This document shows positions 24,802 to 33,578 of a stretch of DNA of 64,000 nt, piece after piece. Position 1 is the stretch's first letter; each line of letters opens with the position of its first letter. Below the pieces are notes generated by a model. It had not been told where the DNA came from, made no database searches, and saw only the letters and a program-made list of their open reading frames with translations. A program made the translations under genes and the position numbers. The DNA is from Betaproteobacteria bacterium Ga0077523 (GTDB lineage Bacteria > Pseudomonadota > Gammaproteobacteria > Burkholderiales > Ga0077523): contig LNDQ01000091.1 in assembly GCA_001464695.1 (NCBI GenBank), positions 52,346-116,345 on the forward strand. The letters run 5' to 3'.

Positions 24802-25422
24802 ATGCCCATCACAACTCGCAACATCGTTGCCGCCATCGCATTGATCGCCTCCGTTCTCCTGGCCGGGTGTGCCGCGAACCAACTGGTCGCGCACCAGGCG
24901 AACCCCGCCCATGTCGGCAAGCCACCGAAGAAGGTCATGGTCTATGCGGTCACCTACGACGCCACGCTGCGCCGGGTCTTCGAGGACCGCATGGTCGAAC
25001 GGCTCGGCAGCCGCGGCATCCAGGGCGTGCCGGCGTACACCATCATCACCAGCGAGAGTCCCGCGGAGGAAGCGCAGTTGCGCGCGGCAGTCGCGAAGAG
25101 CGGCGCGGACGCAGTCATGATTTCCCGCCCCGGCGCCGAGGAGCAGTCGAGCACGATCGTGTCCGGGGGCACCGTGTACACGGGGACCGTCGTCGGCATG
25201 TACGGATACTACTCGGGCGTCTGGCAAGCGACCAAGGTTGCACCACGGGACGTGGAGGGCGCCACCTGGCTGATGTCGTCCACCAGGCTGTTCGACGTCG
25301 GTTCCGAGGCCCCGGTGTGGAGCGGCACGGTCAAGACGTCCATGCAGGACGACATGGGGGCGACGTTGAACAAGTACGTGGATCTGGTGTTCAAGGCGAT
25401 GGTGGCGGACCGGGTGTTGTAG
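24802..25422 (+). CDS. Lipoprotein of unknown function (paralog of the divergent 24115-24708)
   Basis: 206 residues. Signal sequence with lipobox LLAGC gives a lipidated Cys23. The mature part contains KKVMVYAVTYDATLRRVFED, a helix VERLGSRGIQGV, and DAVMISRPG before a Gly/Ser/Tyr-rich loop; it ends LVFKAMVADRVL. The order of these segments and the spacing match the divergent lipoprotein, pointing to an inverted duplication. An outer-membrane location is likely (no Asp after the Cys). No enzymatic motif is seen. Confidence 0.75.
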   Translation: MPITTRNIVAAIALIASVLLAGCAANQLVAHQANPAHVGKPPKKVMVYAVTYDATLRRVFEDRMVERLGSRGIQGVPAYTIITSESPAEEAQLRAAVAKSGADAVMISRPGAEEQSSTIVSGGTVYTGTVVGMYGYYSGVWQATKVAPRDVEGATWLMSSTRLFDVGSEAPVWSGTVKTSMQDDMGATLNKYVDLVFKAMVADRVL

Positions 25423-25430
25423 CCTCGGAG

Positions 25431-26585
25431 TCACCGCGCCGGCCATTTCCATCCCGGGACGTCGAGTTCGTCCTCGTTCTCCAACCGCGTCTGGCCCAGC
25501 CGCTTCTCCAGCCGCAGCACTTCGCACCCACCCTTCTCCTGCAGCGTCGCCAGTAGCCGCGGCGCGTGCGAGACGACGATCACCTGCGACGACTTCGCGG
25601 CCTGCAACACCAGTCTTCCGAGGGCTGGATGCAAATCCGGATGCAGGCTCGTTTCGGGTTCGTTCAGCACCAGCAACTCCGGCGGGCGCGGTGTCAGCAA
25701 CGCCGCGATCCAGGAAATGTAGCGCAGCGTTCCGTCCGACCATTCCGCCGCCTTCAACGCTCGCAGCAGTCCGTGCTGGCGCAGTTGCACTTCGAACCAG
25801 CCGTCGGCCTGGGTCACCTCGACCGCCGCGCCCGGAAACGCATCCTCGACGGCTGCGTCGAGGGCTTGGGCGTCGCCGATCTCGCGTATGGTCTGGAGCG
25901 CCGCAGCGAGATCGGAGCCGTCGTGGCCGAGCGCGACCGTGCGCGTTCCCACCTGGGGCCGCCGCGCGCCCGCATCCGGATCGCTGCGCAACTGGTCATA
26001 GAATCGCCACGCGCGGATGCGCTCGCGCAGCGCGATCATCTCGGGCGCGGCACGTGGATCAGCACAATGGGTCAGCATGCTGTCCCACGCCGGCACGTGC
26101 TGACTCAGCGTCACGCGATCACGGTCGCCCGCGATCTGTGCCAAACCCCCGCGGCGCTCCGCGAGCACTGCGGAAGGACGAAGCATCGCCCCGCTCCACA
26201 GCACTTCGTGCTTGATTTCGGGATCGAACGGGAACGCCGCGTCGGTCGGCAGACCGAGGTCGATCGCATAGCCGTAGTCCTCCGCGGCGAATCCCATCTG
26301 CAATCGCACCGGCCCTTTGCGTGCCGTTCCCTGCACCGGATGTTCACCGCGCTGCACCGCACGCGCGAAAGCTTCGGGACCCGCCCATAGCGTCGATGGC
26401 AGGCCGCCTTCGCGGGCCAGCGATGCCACGACGCGGCCTTGTGCCGTGTCAGCCAACAGGCGCAACGCCCGGTAGAGGTTCGACTTGCCGGCGCCGTTCG
26501 GTCCGGTGACTGCGGTCAATCGATCGAGCGGCACCACCAGATCGCGCAGCGATCGATAGCCGGAAACCGCGAGGGTGTGCAGCAT
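25431..26585 (-). CDS. AAA family ATPase, RecF/OLD-like (AAA_21)
   Basis: 384 residues. Walker A GPNGAGKSN at residues 29-37, a signature-like stretch near SDGTLRYISWIAAL, Walker B with LLVLNEPETSLHPDLHPAL, and the switch VVSHAPRLLATL. This is an ABC/SMC-type head without a long coiled coil, the COG4637-like predicted ATPases often annotated AAA_21. Function of the family is poorly known; some members are in defence or DNA repair. Its start codon directly abuts the stop of the ABC exporter gene at 26586, so the two are translated from one transcript. No nuclease domain is fused. Confidence 0.82.
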   Translation of the reverse strand: MLHTLAVSGYRSLRDLVVPLDRLTAVTGPNGAGKSNLYRALRLLADTAQGRVVASLAREGGLPSTLWAGPEAFARAVQRGEHPVQGTARKGPVRLQMGFAAEDYGYAIDLGLPTDAAFPFDPEIKHEVLWSGAMLRPSAVLAERRGGLAQIAGDRDRVTLSQHVPAWDSMLTHCADPRAAPEMIALRERIRAWRFYDQLRSDPDAGARRPQVGTRTVALGHDGSDLAAALQTIREIGDAQALDAAVEDAFPGAAVEVTQADGWFEVQLRQHGLLRALKAAEWSDGTLRYISWIAALLTPRPPELLVLNEPETSLHPDLHPALGRLVLQAAKSSQVIVVSHAPRLLATLQEKGGCEVLRLEKRLGQTRLENEDELDVPGWKWPAR

Positions 26586-28361
26586 CTAGGCGCCGAACTG
26601 CAATTCCGCGAGCCGCGCGTAGAGCGGACTCGAGCCGAGCAGCGCTTCGTGTGTGCCGACGCCGACCAGCCGCCCGCCATCGATCACCGCAATGCGATCG
26701 GCGTTCTTCACCGTCGCCAGCCGATGCGCGATCACGAGCGACGTACGTCCGCGCATCAGGCGTTCGAGCGCGAGCTGCACCATGCGTTCCGATTCCGCGT
26801 CCAGCGCACTGGTCGCTTCGTCGAGCAGCAGCACTGGCCGGTCTGCCAGGATCGCCCGCGCGATGGCCAGCCGTTGCCGCTGACCACCGGAGAGTCGCAC
26901 GCCGCGCTCGCCCAGAAAGGTGTCGTAGCGCTCCGGAAGGTCCTCGACGAAAGTCCGGGCGAACGCCGCTTCGCACGCCGCTTCGACAGCGGCATCGTTC
27001 GCATCCGGACGGCCGTAGCGGACATTTTCGCGCACGCTCGTGGCGAAGATCGCCGGCTCCTGTGGGACGAGCGCGATGCGGGCGCGCACGGCGGCAGGGT
27101 CCGCGCACCGCAGATCGACGCCATCGAGACGCACCACGCCTTGCTGCGGATCGTAGAAGCGCAGGAGCAACTGGAACACCGTGGACTTGCCGGCCCCGGA
27201 TGGCCCCACGAGTGCAACGCGTTCGCCGGGCTCGACCTGCAAGGTCAGACCGTCGAGCGCCGGGGGCGTCGGTCGCGACGGGTAGGCGAAACTCACGGCA
27301 TCGATCTCGACGCGACCAACCGGGGGCGCAGGCAACGCGATCGGATCGCGCGGCGCGGCGATGTCGGGCTCGGTCGAAAGAATCTCGGCCAACCGCTCGG
27401 CCGCACCTGCACCCCGCTGCAGATCGCCGACCACTTCGCTCACTGCCCCGGCGGCACCCGCAACCATCGCCGCATAGAACACGAACGCGGACAGTTCGCC
27501 CGGCGTGATCCGCCCCGCCATCACGTCGTGCCCACCGATCCACAGGATCACGCCGATGCCGCCGAACACCAGCAGGATCACCGAAGCAACCAGCCCCGCG
27601 CGCATCCCGATGCGCTGCCTCGCGGTGTGGAACGCCGCCTCGATGGTATTGCCGAAGGTCCGCCGATCCTCGGTCTCGTGACCATAGGCCTGCACCGTTC
27701 GGATCTCGTGCAGGGTCTCGTCGATGTGCACGCCGATGTCGGCGACCCGGTCCTGACTGGCACGGGAGAGCTTGCGCACGCGACGCCCGAATACCACGAT
27801 CGGCCCCATGACGATCGGCACCAGCAGCAGCACCAGCGCGGTCAGTTTGACGCTGGTGATCGCGAGCATGACCAGCGCGCCCAGCCCCATGAGCCCCTGC
27901 CGCAAGGCCATCGACACGCTGGTGCCGACCACCTGTTCGATGAGCGCGGTGTCGGTGGTGAGCCGCGACACCATCTCGCCGGTTCGCGTGCTTTCGAACC
28001 ACGCCGGCGACAACGTGAGCACGCGCGAGAACACCGCGCGACGTACGTCGGCCACGATGCGCTCGCCAAGCCACGAGATCAGGTAGAAGCGCACGTAGGT
28101 CACGATGGCCGAGATCACCACGACCACGAGCAGGAACACCAGCGCGCGGTCGAGCCCTTTCGGATCGCCGGCGGCGAAGCCCCTGTCGACGGCCAGCTTG
28201 AGACCTTGTCCCAGCACCAGGAAGCAGGCGGCCCCGATGAAAAGGGCGATCGTGAAGACGATCAACCGCGTTCGGTAGGGTCGCGCGAACTGCGCGACGA
28301 GCGACAGCGATCGGAGCCTGTCGAGCCCGCTCCGGTCCGCGGTCGCCACCTCGTTCGTCAT
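26586..28361 (-). CDS. ABC exporter, fused membrane and ATPase domains (MsbA/BmrA type)
   Basis: 591 residues. Residues 25-310 contain six transmembrane segments of a type IV exporter; residues 350-590 are the nucleotide-binding domain with Walker A GPSGAGKST (386-394), Q-loop ALVPQEPAIFA, signature LSGGQRQRLAIARA (490-503) and Walker B LLLDEATSALD. One half-transporter, so it would work as a homodimer exporting a lipid, peptide or drug. I chose the ATG at 28361 rather than one at 28496, because the latter lies in the tandem repeat. The next gene, an AAA ATPase, follows with no gap. Confidence 0.9.
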   Translation of the reverse strand: MTNEVATADRSGLDRLRSLSLVAQFARPYRTRLIVFTIALFIGAACFLVLGQGLKLAVDRGFAAGDPKGLDRALVFLLVVVVISAIVTYVRFYLISWLGERIVADVRRAVFSRVLTLSPAWFESTRTGEMVSRLTTDTALIEQVVGTSVSMALRQGLMGLGALVMLAITSVKLTALVLLLVPIVMGPIVVFGRRVRKLSRASQDRVADIGVHIDETLHEIRTVQAYGHETEDRRTFGNTIEAAFHTARQRIGMRAGLVASVILLVFGGIGVILWIGGHDVMAGRITPGELSAFVFYAAMVAGAAGAVSEVVGDLQRGAGAAERLAEILSTEPDIAAPRDPIALPAPPVGRVEIDAVSFAYPSRPTPPALDGLTLQVEPGERVALVGPSGAGKSTVFQLLLRFYDPQQGVVRLDGVDLRCADPAAVRARIALVPQEPAIFATSVRENVRYGRPDANDAAVEAACEAAFARTFVEDLPERYDTFLGERGVRLSGGQRQRLAIARAILADRPVLLLDEATSALDAESERMVQLALERLMRGRTSLVIAHRLATVKNADRIAVIDGGRLVGVGTHEALLGSSPLYARLAELQFGA

Positions 28362-28406
28362 CGCGGATCCTCTGCCGGACGCGCGGAGGATCCGCGCGCC
28401 GCGCAT

Positions 28407-28568
28407 CTCACCTATCGACCCTCGACACAACGGAAGGGCTGTGCGCCCCAGCTTCGCTGGGCGCGGCCCAACCGCGGCCAGATGCGCCTCACCCATCGCC
28501 CCTCGACACGATCGAAGGGCTGTGCGCCCCAGCTTCGCTGGGCGCGGCCCAACCGCGGCCAGATGCGC
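28407..28568. repeat. Two tandem copies of an 81-bp repeat
   Basis: Unit 1 (28407-28487) and unit 2 (28488-28568) differ at only a few bases near their left ends and are otherwise identical. Each contains an imperfect hairpin, GCGCCCCAGC with GCTGGGCGC around a TTC loop. They fill the gap between the exporter start and the end of the bicupin-like gene, and the second unit abuts its stop codon. Confidence 0.9.
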
Positions 28569-28569
28569 C

Positions 28570-29265
28570 TCACTTCAGCGCGAACTCCACGAACTCGATC
28601 GGGGCGTCGCCGTCGTTCGCGAACGTCGCGGTGTACGACTGCTCGCGGAACGCGAAGCCGGCGGGCACGAGCGCAGTGGTTGCTCCACCCTTGCCCTCGA
28701 TACGTTCGACCAGGGTGCCGGCATTCACCGCGACGCGCAGGCTCGGACCGGGAATGGTGATCGGGCCCACCGACTTGCCGGGTGCCACAGTCACGCGCCA
28801 GGCCCGCACGCGTTCGTTGTCGAGCACGGTCACGAGCCCCGGCATCTCCGGCAACGGCGCGGTGACGGTGATGGATTCAGGGCCGCTCTTCAGCAGCTCG
28901 ATGCCGATGGCACGGAACGTACCGGGGCCGCGATTGATGAACCGGTGCGTGTAGGTCCCCTGCACGGCGCGGTAGTAGCCCACCACGCCCTGCTCGATCT
29001 TCACGTCTTTCGGCTCCTGCCCGTAGACCTGGTTCTGCAGCGTGACGCTGGTGACCATCAGATAGGGATAGTCGAGCGAATGGGCGTGGTACATGGTGCG
29101 CTCGCCCTCCGGAATGGCGACGTCCACCACGCGCACCCATTCGTTGACGAGCTTCGGCACGTGCCGCGGTTCCTCATGGGCCGGCACGACGCGATCGTCG
29201 TCCTGGGCACGCGCCATGCCTGTCACTAGGAGCAGACCCGCTGCAACGATGAGAAGGGAACGCAT
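28570..29265 (-). CDS. Exported cupin-like protein with two related halves
   Basis: 231 residues with a cleavable signal peptide (about 1-20, MARAQ). The mature protein has two beta-rich halves that look alike: one begins NEWVRVVDVAIPEGERTMYH and contains a His-x-His (60-62), the other begins NERVRAWRVTVAPGKS. This suggests a bicupin with a metal site only in the first half. No specific enzyme family is recognised; cupins of this sort include dioxygenases, isomerases and sugar-binding proteins. It stands alone, with the tandem repeat at its 3' end and a divergent exported protein at its 5' side. Confidence 0.65.
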   Translation of the reverse strand: MRSLLIVAAGLLLVTGMARAQDDDRVVPAHEEPRHVPKLVNEWVRVVDVAIPEGERTMYHAHSLDYPYLMVTSVTLQNQVYGQEPKDVKIEQGVVGYYRAVQGTYTHRFINRGPGTFRAIGIELLKSGPESITVTAPLPEMPGLVTVLDNERVRAWRVTVAPGKSVGPITIPGPSLRVAVNAGTLVERIEGKGGATTALVPAGFAFREQSYTATFANDGDAPIEFVEFALK

Positions 29266-29398
29266 GATGTCTCCGGCTGACGATTCCAGTCCGAATTGTG
29301 CCGCAAGCGGCCGCCGCCTTCGAAACCCACCGCATTGCGGACGGCGCGTGCCGTGTTATGCTGCACTGCGTCATCCGCTCTCGTCGCAGGCGTCGAGC

Positions 29399-29896
29399 AT
29401 GAGACTCATCCGTGGATTCCGCCGCATCCTGATCATCGGCTTGCTGTCCCTCGCCGGCACCCTCGCACTGGCCGAAGACGGCACGGACCTGGACGAACTG
29501 GCGATCTCCCAGTTGCCCTTGACCGACGTGGTGCTCAGCATCCTGTCGCTGCGCACCGATCTCAACCGGTACGACACCAAGGACCTCGGCACACTGAGCG
29601 GGCAGTACGAACTGTTCTATCGCGAGGTGATGTCGGCCTGCGGCACGTCCGGCAAGCCGGATGCAACGCCGGAACTGTGCCCCGGACACTCGCTCTCCGA
29701 GTCGTTCATCCGCTACGTCCAGTCGGACACTCGCATCTGCCCGCGGCCGACCGGGGACGTCTGCGGCAAACCCCGGTACGAGCCCGAGACCATGCGGGCG
29801 GAGTTGCTCGCCCTGGTCAAGGCGCGCTATCGAGGTGTCTGGAAGTTCCGCGACACGGGCTTCATGGAAGACGGCGCGCCGGCGGACGCGCGCTGA
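29399..29896 (+). CDS. Exported protein of unknown function
   Basis: 165 residues. The start ATG at 29399 is followed by a basic and hydrophobic signal peptide (RRILIIGLLSLAGTLALAE, cleavage near LALA). The mature protein has four or more cysteines (ACGTSG, LCPGHS, ICPRP, VCGKP), compatible with two disulfides. It ends with a helix, ALVKARYRGVWKF. No family recognised. It is divergent from the bicupin-like gene (133 bases between) and convergent with the thioesterase gene. Confidence 0.65.
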   Translation: MRLIRGFRRILIIGLLSLAGTLALAEDGTDLDELAISQLPLTDVVLSILSLRTDLNRYDTKDLGTLSGQYELFYREVMSACGTSGKPDATPELCPGHSLSESFIRYVQSDTRICPRPTGDVCGKPRYEPETMRAELLALVKARYRGVWKFRDTGFMEDGAPADAR

Positions 29897-29913
29897 CGCG
29901 CCAGCCCTGCCGT

Positions 29914-30351
29914 TCAGCGCACCTCGAAGTTGCGCGTCGTGACGAACGCCATGGCGCACTGGGTCTCGCGACCCTCGCGCACGACGAAGACATCGGCCTG
30001 CGCGAACGACAGCGTCGCACCGGGCTTCACCACGCGCCCGCGCGCGATCAGGCGCTCCCCTTGGCCCGGTGCGATGATCCGCACGTCGTAGTCGACGGTG
30101 GAAACGAACCAGCCAGGCGGCAGCAGCGTCCCGGCCGAACTGGCACCGGCGAAATCCGCCAGCGATCCGATGATCGCCCCCTGAAAGAATCCGGGTCGGA
30201 AGCTCAGCGCATCGCGATACGGCAGCGTGAGCTCGGTGCGTCCGGGCTCGATGCACGTGAAATCGAAGCCGAACAGTTGCGCCGCGGGCATGGCGAGCAC
30301 GGCCTCGCGCACTTGCTTCGCGTAGTCCGGATTGGCGGGTGAATCGGGCAT
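29914..30351 (-). CDS. PaaI-type hotdog thioesterase
   Basis: 145 residues. The sequence has the hotdog-fold pattern of PaaI-like thioesterases: FFQGAIIGSLADFAGASSAG, in which the central helix packs against the beta sheet and carries the acidic catalytic residue, followed by VDYDVRII and GRVVKPGATLSFAQADV. It would hydrolyse a CoA thioester in the cytoplasm. The start ATG at 30351 lies 22 bases after the stop of the HisD-family gene, in the same direction, so it probably is the last gene of the transporter operon. Substrate unknown. Confidence 0.82.
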   Translation of the reverse strand: MPDSPANPDYAKQVREAVLAMPAAQLFGFDFTCIEPGRTELTLPYRDALSFRPGFFQGAIIGSLADFAGASSAGTLLPPGWFVSTVDYDVRIIAPGQGERLIARGRVVKPGATLSFAQADVFVVREGRETQCAMAFVTTRNFEVR

Positions 30352-30373
30352 CGCGATGCAGGCGACCCGCGCT

Positions 30374-31717
30374 CTAGCGAGCGCCACGCAGCAGGGCCTC
30401 GCGCAGTTCCGAGACCGCATTCGCATGCGCCTCGAACCCTTCGTAGGTCGCGAGCACCCGCGCATGCTTCGCCAGCTCCGGATAGCCGGCCCCGGTCACA
30501 TAACCGATGCCCGTACGCTTCATGTAGTCGAAGGTCGACAGCGGCGAGAAGGTCTTCGCCCAGCCGCTGGTCGGCAGCACCGCATTGGGACCGAGCACGA
30601 AATTGCCGAGCGTGATCGGCGTGTGCCGGCCCAACAGGATCTCCCCGGCGTGCTGGATGCGGCCCAGCCATTGAAACGGTTCGTCGCCGTGGATCAGCAG
30701 ATGCTCGGGCGCGTAGTCGTTCACGAACGCGCAAGCCGCGTCCATGTCGGGCGTGAGCACCACGCCACCACGCGGACCACCGAGGACCGTGGACGAGAAT
30801 TCAACGCGCTGCGCACCCATGCGCTGCCAGTATCCGGGAATCGCTGCGATCGCGGCATCCGCGACGGTGCGGCTGGGTGTGACCAGAAACGCCGAAGAGT
30901 CGGGACCGTGCTCCGCCTCGATCAACAGGTCGAGTGCCGCGATGCGGCCATCGGCCGTCTCGTCCGCCAGCACGATGGATTCGCTCGGCCCGGCGGGCGT
31001 TCCCGTGTCGAGCACGCCGGCCAGCAACCGCTTCGCGGCCACCACCCAGGGACTCCCGGGGCCGACGATCTTGACGCGCGGGGTCACGGACTTCGTACCG
31101 TAGGCCACCGCCGCCACCGCCACGGCACCGCCGACGCGATACACGGTCCTCACACCGGCGATCTGCGCCGCCACCAGCGTTGCTGCGTCGAAATCGCCGC
31201 CCGGCCCCGGTGGCGTCACCACGCAGATTTCCGGCACGCCGGCGACGACGGCCGGCACCGTGGTCATCATCACGACCGACGGGAAAGCCCCCTTGCCGCG
31301 CGGAACGTAGCACGCCACCGACGGGATCGGCAGCCATCGGTCACCGGCAAAGGCGCCGGGCCGTATCTCCTTCATCCACATCGACTCGGGCTTCTGTTCC
31401 TCATGAAAACGGCGGATGTTCTCGACCGCGTACTCGATCGCGGCGATCACTTCGCGATCGACCTGGGTGAAGGCACGATCGAAGTCCGCCGGGCGCGCCG
31501 CGATATGCGCCGGATCGATGTCCACGCGATCGATCTCGCGCGCGAGGCGCACGATCGCGGCATCGCCCTCGGTCCTGACGGCCTCGATGATCGGCTTCAC
31601 CTTGTCGAGGAAGGGCGTGAGATCCGACTCGGCACGGCGCAGCAACTGCGCCCGGCCAGCGGCGTCGAGCCCGGTGAGATCGTGCAGAGCGATGTTCTTC
31701 TCGACAGGGGCGTTCAT
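30374..31717 (-). CDS. Histidinol dehydrogenase family protein with altered metal site, probably a catabolic dehydrogenase
   Basis: 447 residues covering the whole HisD fold: ACYVPRGKGAFPS (135-147), NAD-binding PAGPSES (241-247), AEHGPDS (268-274), APEHL (336-340). True HisD binds zinc with Gln259, His262, Asp360 and His419 (E. coli numbering). Here the matching residues are Glu267, His270, Asn372 and His431, and the imidazole-contacting His of the GPNHVLPT motif is Ala379. So two metal-site residues and one substrate-site residue differ, which argues against histidine biosynthesis. It lies 4 bases after the permease gene in a Pot-type ABC importer operon with an SDR enzyme. A likely role is oxidation of an imported alcohol, as in the HpsN-type dihydroxypropanesulfonate dehydrogenases (inference). 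Confidence 0.85.
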   Translation of the reverse strand: MNAPVEKNIALHDLTGLDAAGRAQLLRRAESDLTPFLDKVKPIIEAVRTEGDAAIVRLAREIDRVDIDPAHIAARPADFDRAFTQVDREVIAAIEYAVENIRRFHEEQKPESMWMKEIRPGAFAGDRWLPIPSVACYVPRGKGAFPSVVMMTTVPAVVAGVPEICVVTPPGPGGDFDAATLVAAQIAGVRTVYRVGGAVAVAAVAYGTKSVTPRVKIVGPGSPWVVAAKRLLAGVLDTGTPAGPSESIVLADETADGRIAALDLLIEAEHGPDSSAFLVTPSRTVADAAIAAIPGYWQRMGAQRVEFSSTVLGGPRGGVVLTPDMDAACAFVNDYAPEHLLIHGDEPFQWLGRIQHAGEILLGRHTPITLGNFVLGPNAVLPTSGWAKTFSPLSTFDYMKRTGIGYVTGAGYPELAKHARVLATYEGFEAHANAVSELREALLRGAR

Positions 31718-31721
31718 GGTT

Positions 31722-32522
31722 TCACTTGCTCTTCAGGAAGATCTCGAGTCCGACCCAGCGGTCCAGCAACGCGATGGCCGCCGTCGCCACCAGGATGTAG
31801 ACCACGGACACGGCGGCGAGATCGGGCGTGATGACGTTGCGGATGGAATTGTAGATCGACACCGGGAGAGTCACGGTGTTCGCGTCCGTGAGCAGCAGGC
31901 TTACCAGGAATTCGTTGAAGGCAAGCACGAACATGAGCAATGCACCGGTGATGATGCCCGGCGCGACGGCCGGCAGCGTCACCGTGCAGAACGCATGCAG
32001 CGGCGCCGCTCCGCAGTTTGCCGCGGCGTTCTCGAGATCGGCGTCGAGCGCGTTCGCGCTGGCGAGCACCGCCCAGATCATGAACGGCAGATTGATGACG
32101 CAGCAGGCGAGCCCCACCGCCCACAGTTCGCCGAGGATACCCAGTTCGCCGAACAGCATCAGCATGCCCATGCCGGCACCGATCAGAGGCACCGTGAACG
32201 GCAGCAGCAGATAGAGTTGCAGCAGCTTGGCGAACCGGATGCGGGAGCGCGCCAACGCGAGTGCGGCCAGCGTTCCAGCCGGCACGGCGATGACGGTGCA
32301 GACGAGCGACACCCAGAGCGAACGCACGAAGGCATCGCGGAGCACGGCCGAGCCGAACACCTTGCCGTACCATTTCAGGGAGAACCCGTCCGGCGGAAAG
32401 GTGATGATGTTGCCGGTGGTGACGGACGCACCGAGGATGATGAGGGTCGGCGCAGCCAGCAGGATCAGGTTCACCGCCACGACGGTCCAGAGGACCACGG
32501 CTTTGCTGCGCGCGCCGTTCAT
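31722..32522 (-). CDS. ABC importer permease (PotC-like)
   Basis: 266 residues with six transmembrane segments. The binding-protein-dependent transport signature is near residues 165-185: ENAAANCGAAPLHAFCTVTLP, the EAA loop that contacts the ATPase. It matches the PotC/second permease of spermidine/putrescine-type importers. Its start overlaps the stop of the upstream permease by 4 bases (ATGA), showing translational coupling. Substrate is not known but probably a small organic molecule that the dehydrogenases of the operon oxidise. Confidence 0.9.
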   Translation of the reverse strand: MNGARSKAVVLWTVVAVNLILLAAPTLIILGASVTTGNIITFPPDGFSLKWYGKVFGSAVLRDAFVRSLWVSLVCTVIAVPAGTLAALALARSRIRFAKLLQLYLLLPFTVPLIGAGMGMLMLFGELGILGELWAVGLACCVINLPFMIWAVLASANALDADLENAAANCGAAPLHAFCTVTLPAVAPGIITGALLMFVLAFNEFLVSLLLTDANTVTLPVSIYNSIRNVITPDLAAVSVVYILVATAAIALLDRWVGLEIFLKSK

Positions 32523-33427
32523 CGGCGCTCGTCGGAAAAGCCGAGGGTCCCTGCACCGAGCACGGTCAGGATCACCGCGGCGAGCGCTGTCGCGATCAGC
32601 ACCAGCACGATCGCGACAGCGGACCCGAGGCCGCTGTCGGAGATGCGGAAGAACGCGTCGTAGACCGCGTTCGCGATGAAGTCATTGGTGCCGCCGCCGA
32701 GAATCACGGGCATGGCATAGTCGGTGAGCGCCAGCGTGAATACCACCAGCGCGGCCGCGACCAGCCCCGGTCGCGCCATCGGCAGGGTGACGTGGCGGAA
32801 CGTGCGCAGCCAGTGGGCTCCGAGGGACTCCGACGCGAGTTCGATCTCCTCATCGATGGCCGTCACCGCCGGCGCGATCAGCAGGACCGCGAACGGCAGG
32901 AGGTACTGCACGAGCCCGAAGAGCACCGACGGGTAGTTGTAGATCATCTTGTAGGGGCCGAGGCCGACGGCACCGAACACCGTGTTGAGCAGACCTTCCC
33001 GGCCCAGGATGATGAGCCAGCCGTAGGCCCGTACCACCTGACCGATGAAGAAGGGCAGGAACAGACTCACCAGCAGCACCTTGCGGGTCCAGGCCGACGC
33101 GGTCCGCACCATCACGTACGCGTAGGGAAACGCCAGGATCAGAGTGACCAGCGTGACGATCGCCGCCCCGAGAACGCTGCGGCCAAGCACGATCCAGTAC
33201 GTGGACTGTGCGCCGATCTCACGATAGTTGGCCGCCGTGTAATCCTCGCCCGTATCGAAGGTTTCGGTATCGAGCAGGTGCAGGCTCGCTTCGCCCATCC
33301 AGGCGAGGCCTGCAACCAGGACGAGGACCAGTGCGATGGCCGGCAGCAGCAGGACCGCACTGGAGTAACGCCGCATCGTGCGCGGCCACAGGAGGGCACG
33401 GACAGCTTCGAGTGTGTCGAGTAGCAC
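32519..33427 (-). CDS. ABC importer permease (PotB-like)
   Basis: 302 residues with six transmembrane segments and an extracytoplasmic loop after the first helix (about residues 50-80). The EAA loop is near 195-215 (IELASESLGAHWLRTFRHV). It resembles PotB-type permeases, the partner of the PotC-like protein at 31722-32522. It overlaps that gene by 4 bases. A pair of intergenic palindromes separates it from the solute-binding-protein gene upstream. Confidence 0.9.
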   Translation of the reverse strand: MLLDTLEAVRALLWPRTMRRYSSAVLLLPAIALVLVLVAGLAWMGEASLHLLDTETFDTGEDYTAANYREIGAQSTYWIVLGRSVLGAAIVTLVTLILAFPYAYVMVRTASAWTRKVLLVSLFLPFFIGQVVRAYGWLIILGREGLLNTVFGAVGLGPYKMIYNYPSVLFGLVQYLLPFAVLLIAPAVTAIDEEIELASESLGAHWLRTFRHVTLPMARPGLVAAALVVFTLALTDYAMPVILGGGTNDFIANAVYDAFFRISDSGLGSAVAIVLVLIATALAAVILTVLGAGTLGFSDERR

Positions 33428-33445
33428 CGACAGCCCTCACCCTAA

Positions 33446-33542
33446 CCCTCCCCCGGCGAAGCCGGGGGAGGGGATGTACGGCGCATGCGTCTCGCATCCG
33501 GCAAGCGCGGGCGCTCCTTCCCCCGGCGACGCCGGAGGAAGG
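33446..33542. repeat. Two intergenic palindromes inside the importer operon
   Basis: A perfect 12-bp stem (CCCTCCCCCGGC with its complement, GAA loop) lies at 33446-33472, and a second with one mismatch at 33516-33542. They fill the gap between the binding-protein gene and the first permease gene. Hairpins here often protect the abundant binding-protein mRNA, lowering permease expression relative to it. Confidence 0.75.
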
Positions 33543-33578
33543 TCGGGATGGGGGCCAGCGACCGCGAAGCGACCAAAA

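Noticed and set aside
24709..25743. A 542-codon minus-strand frame that extends the lipoprotein of 24115 far upstream.
   Set aside because: The upstream part is antisense to the divergent lipoprotein and the ATPase frame; the TTG start with lipobox explains the gene.
30374..31717. Calling this hisD of histidine biosynthesis.
   Set aside because: Zinc and substrate residues differ and no other his gene is near.
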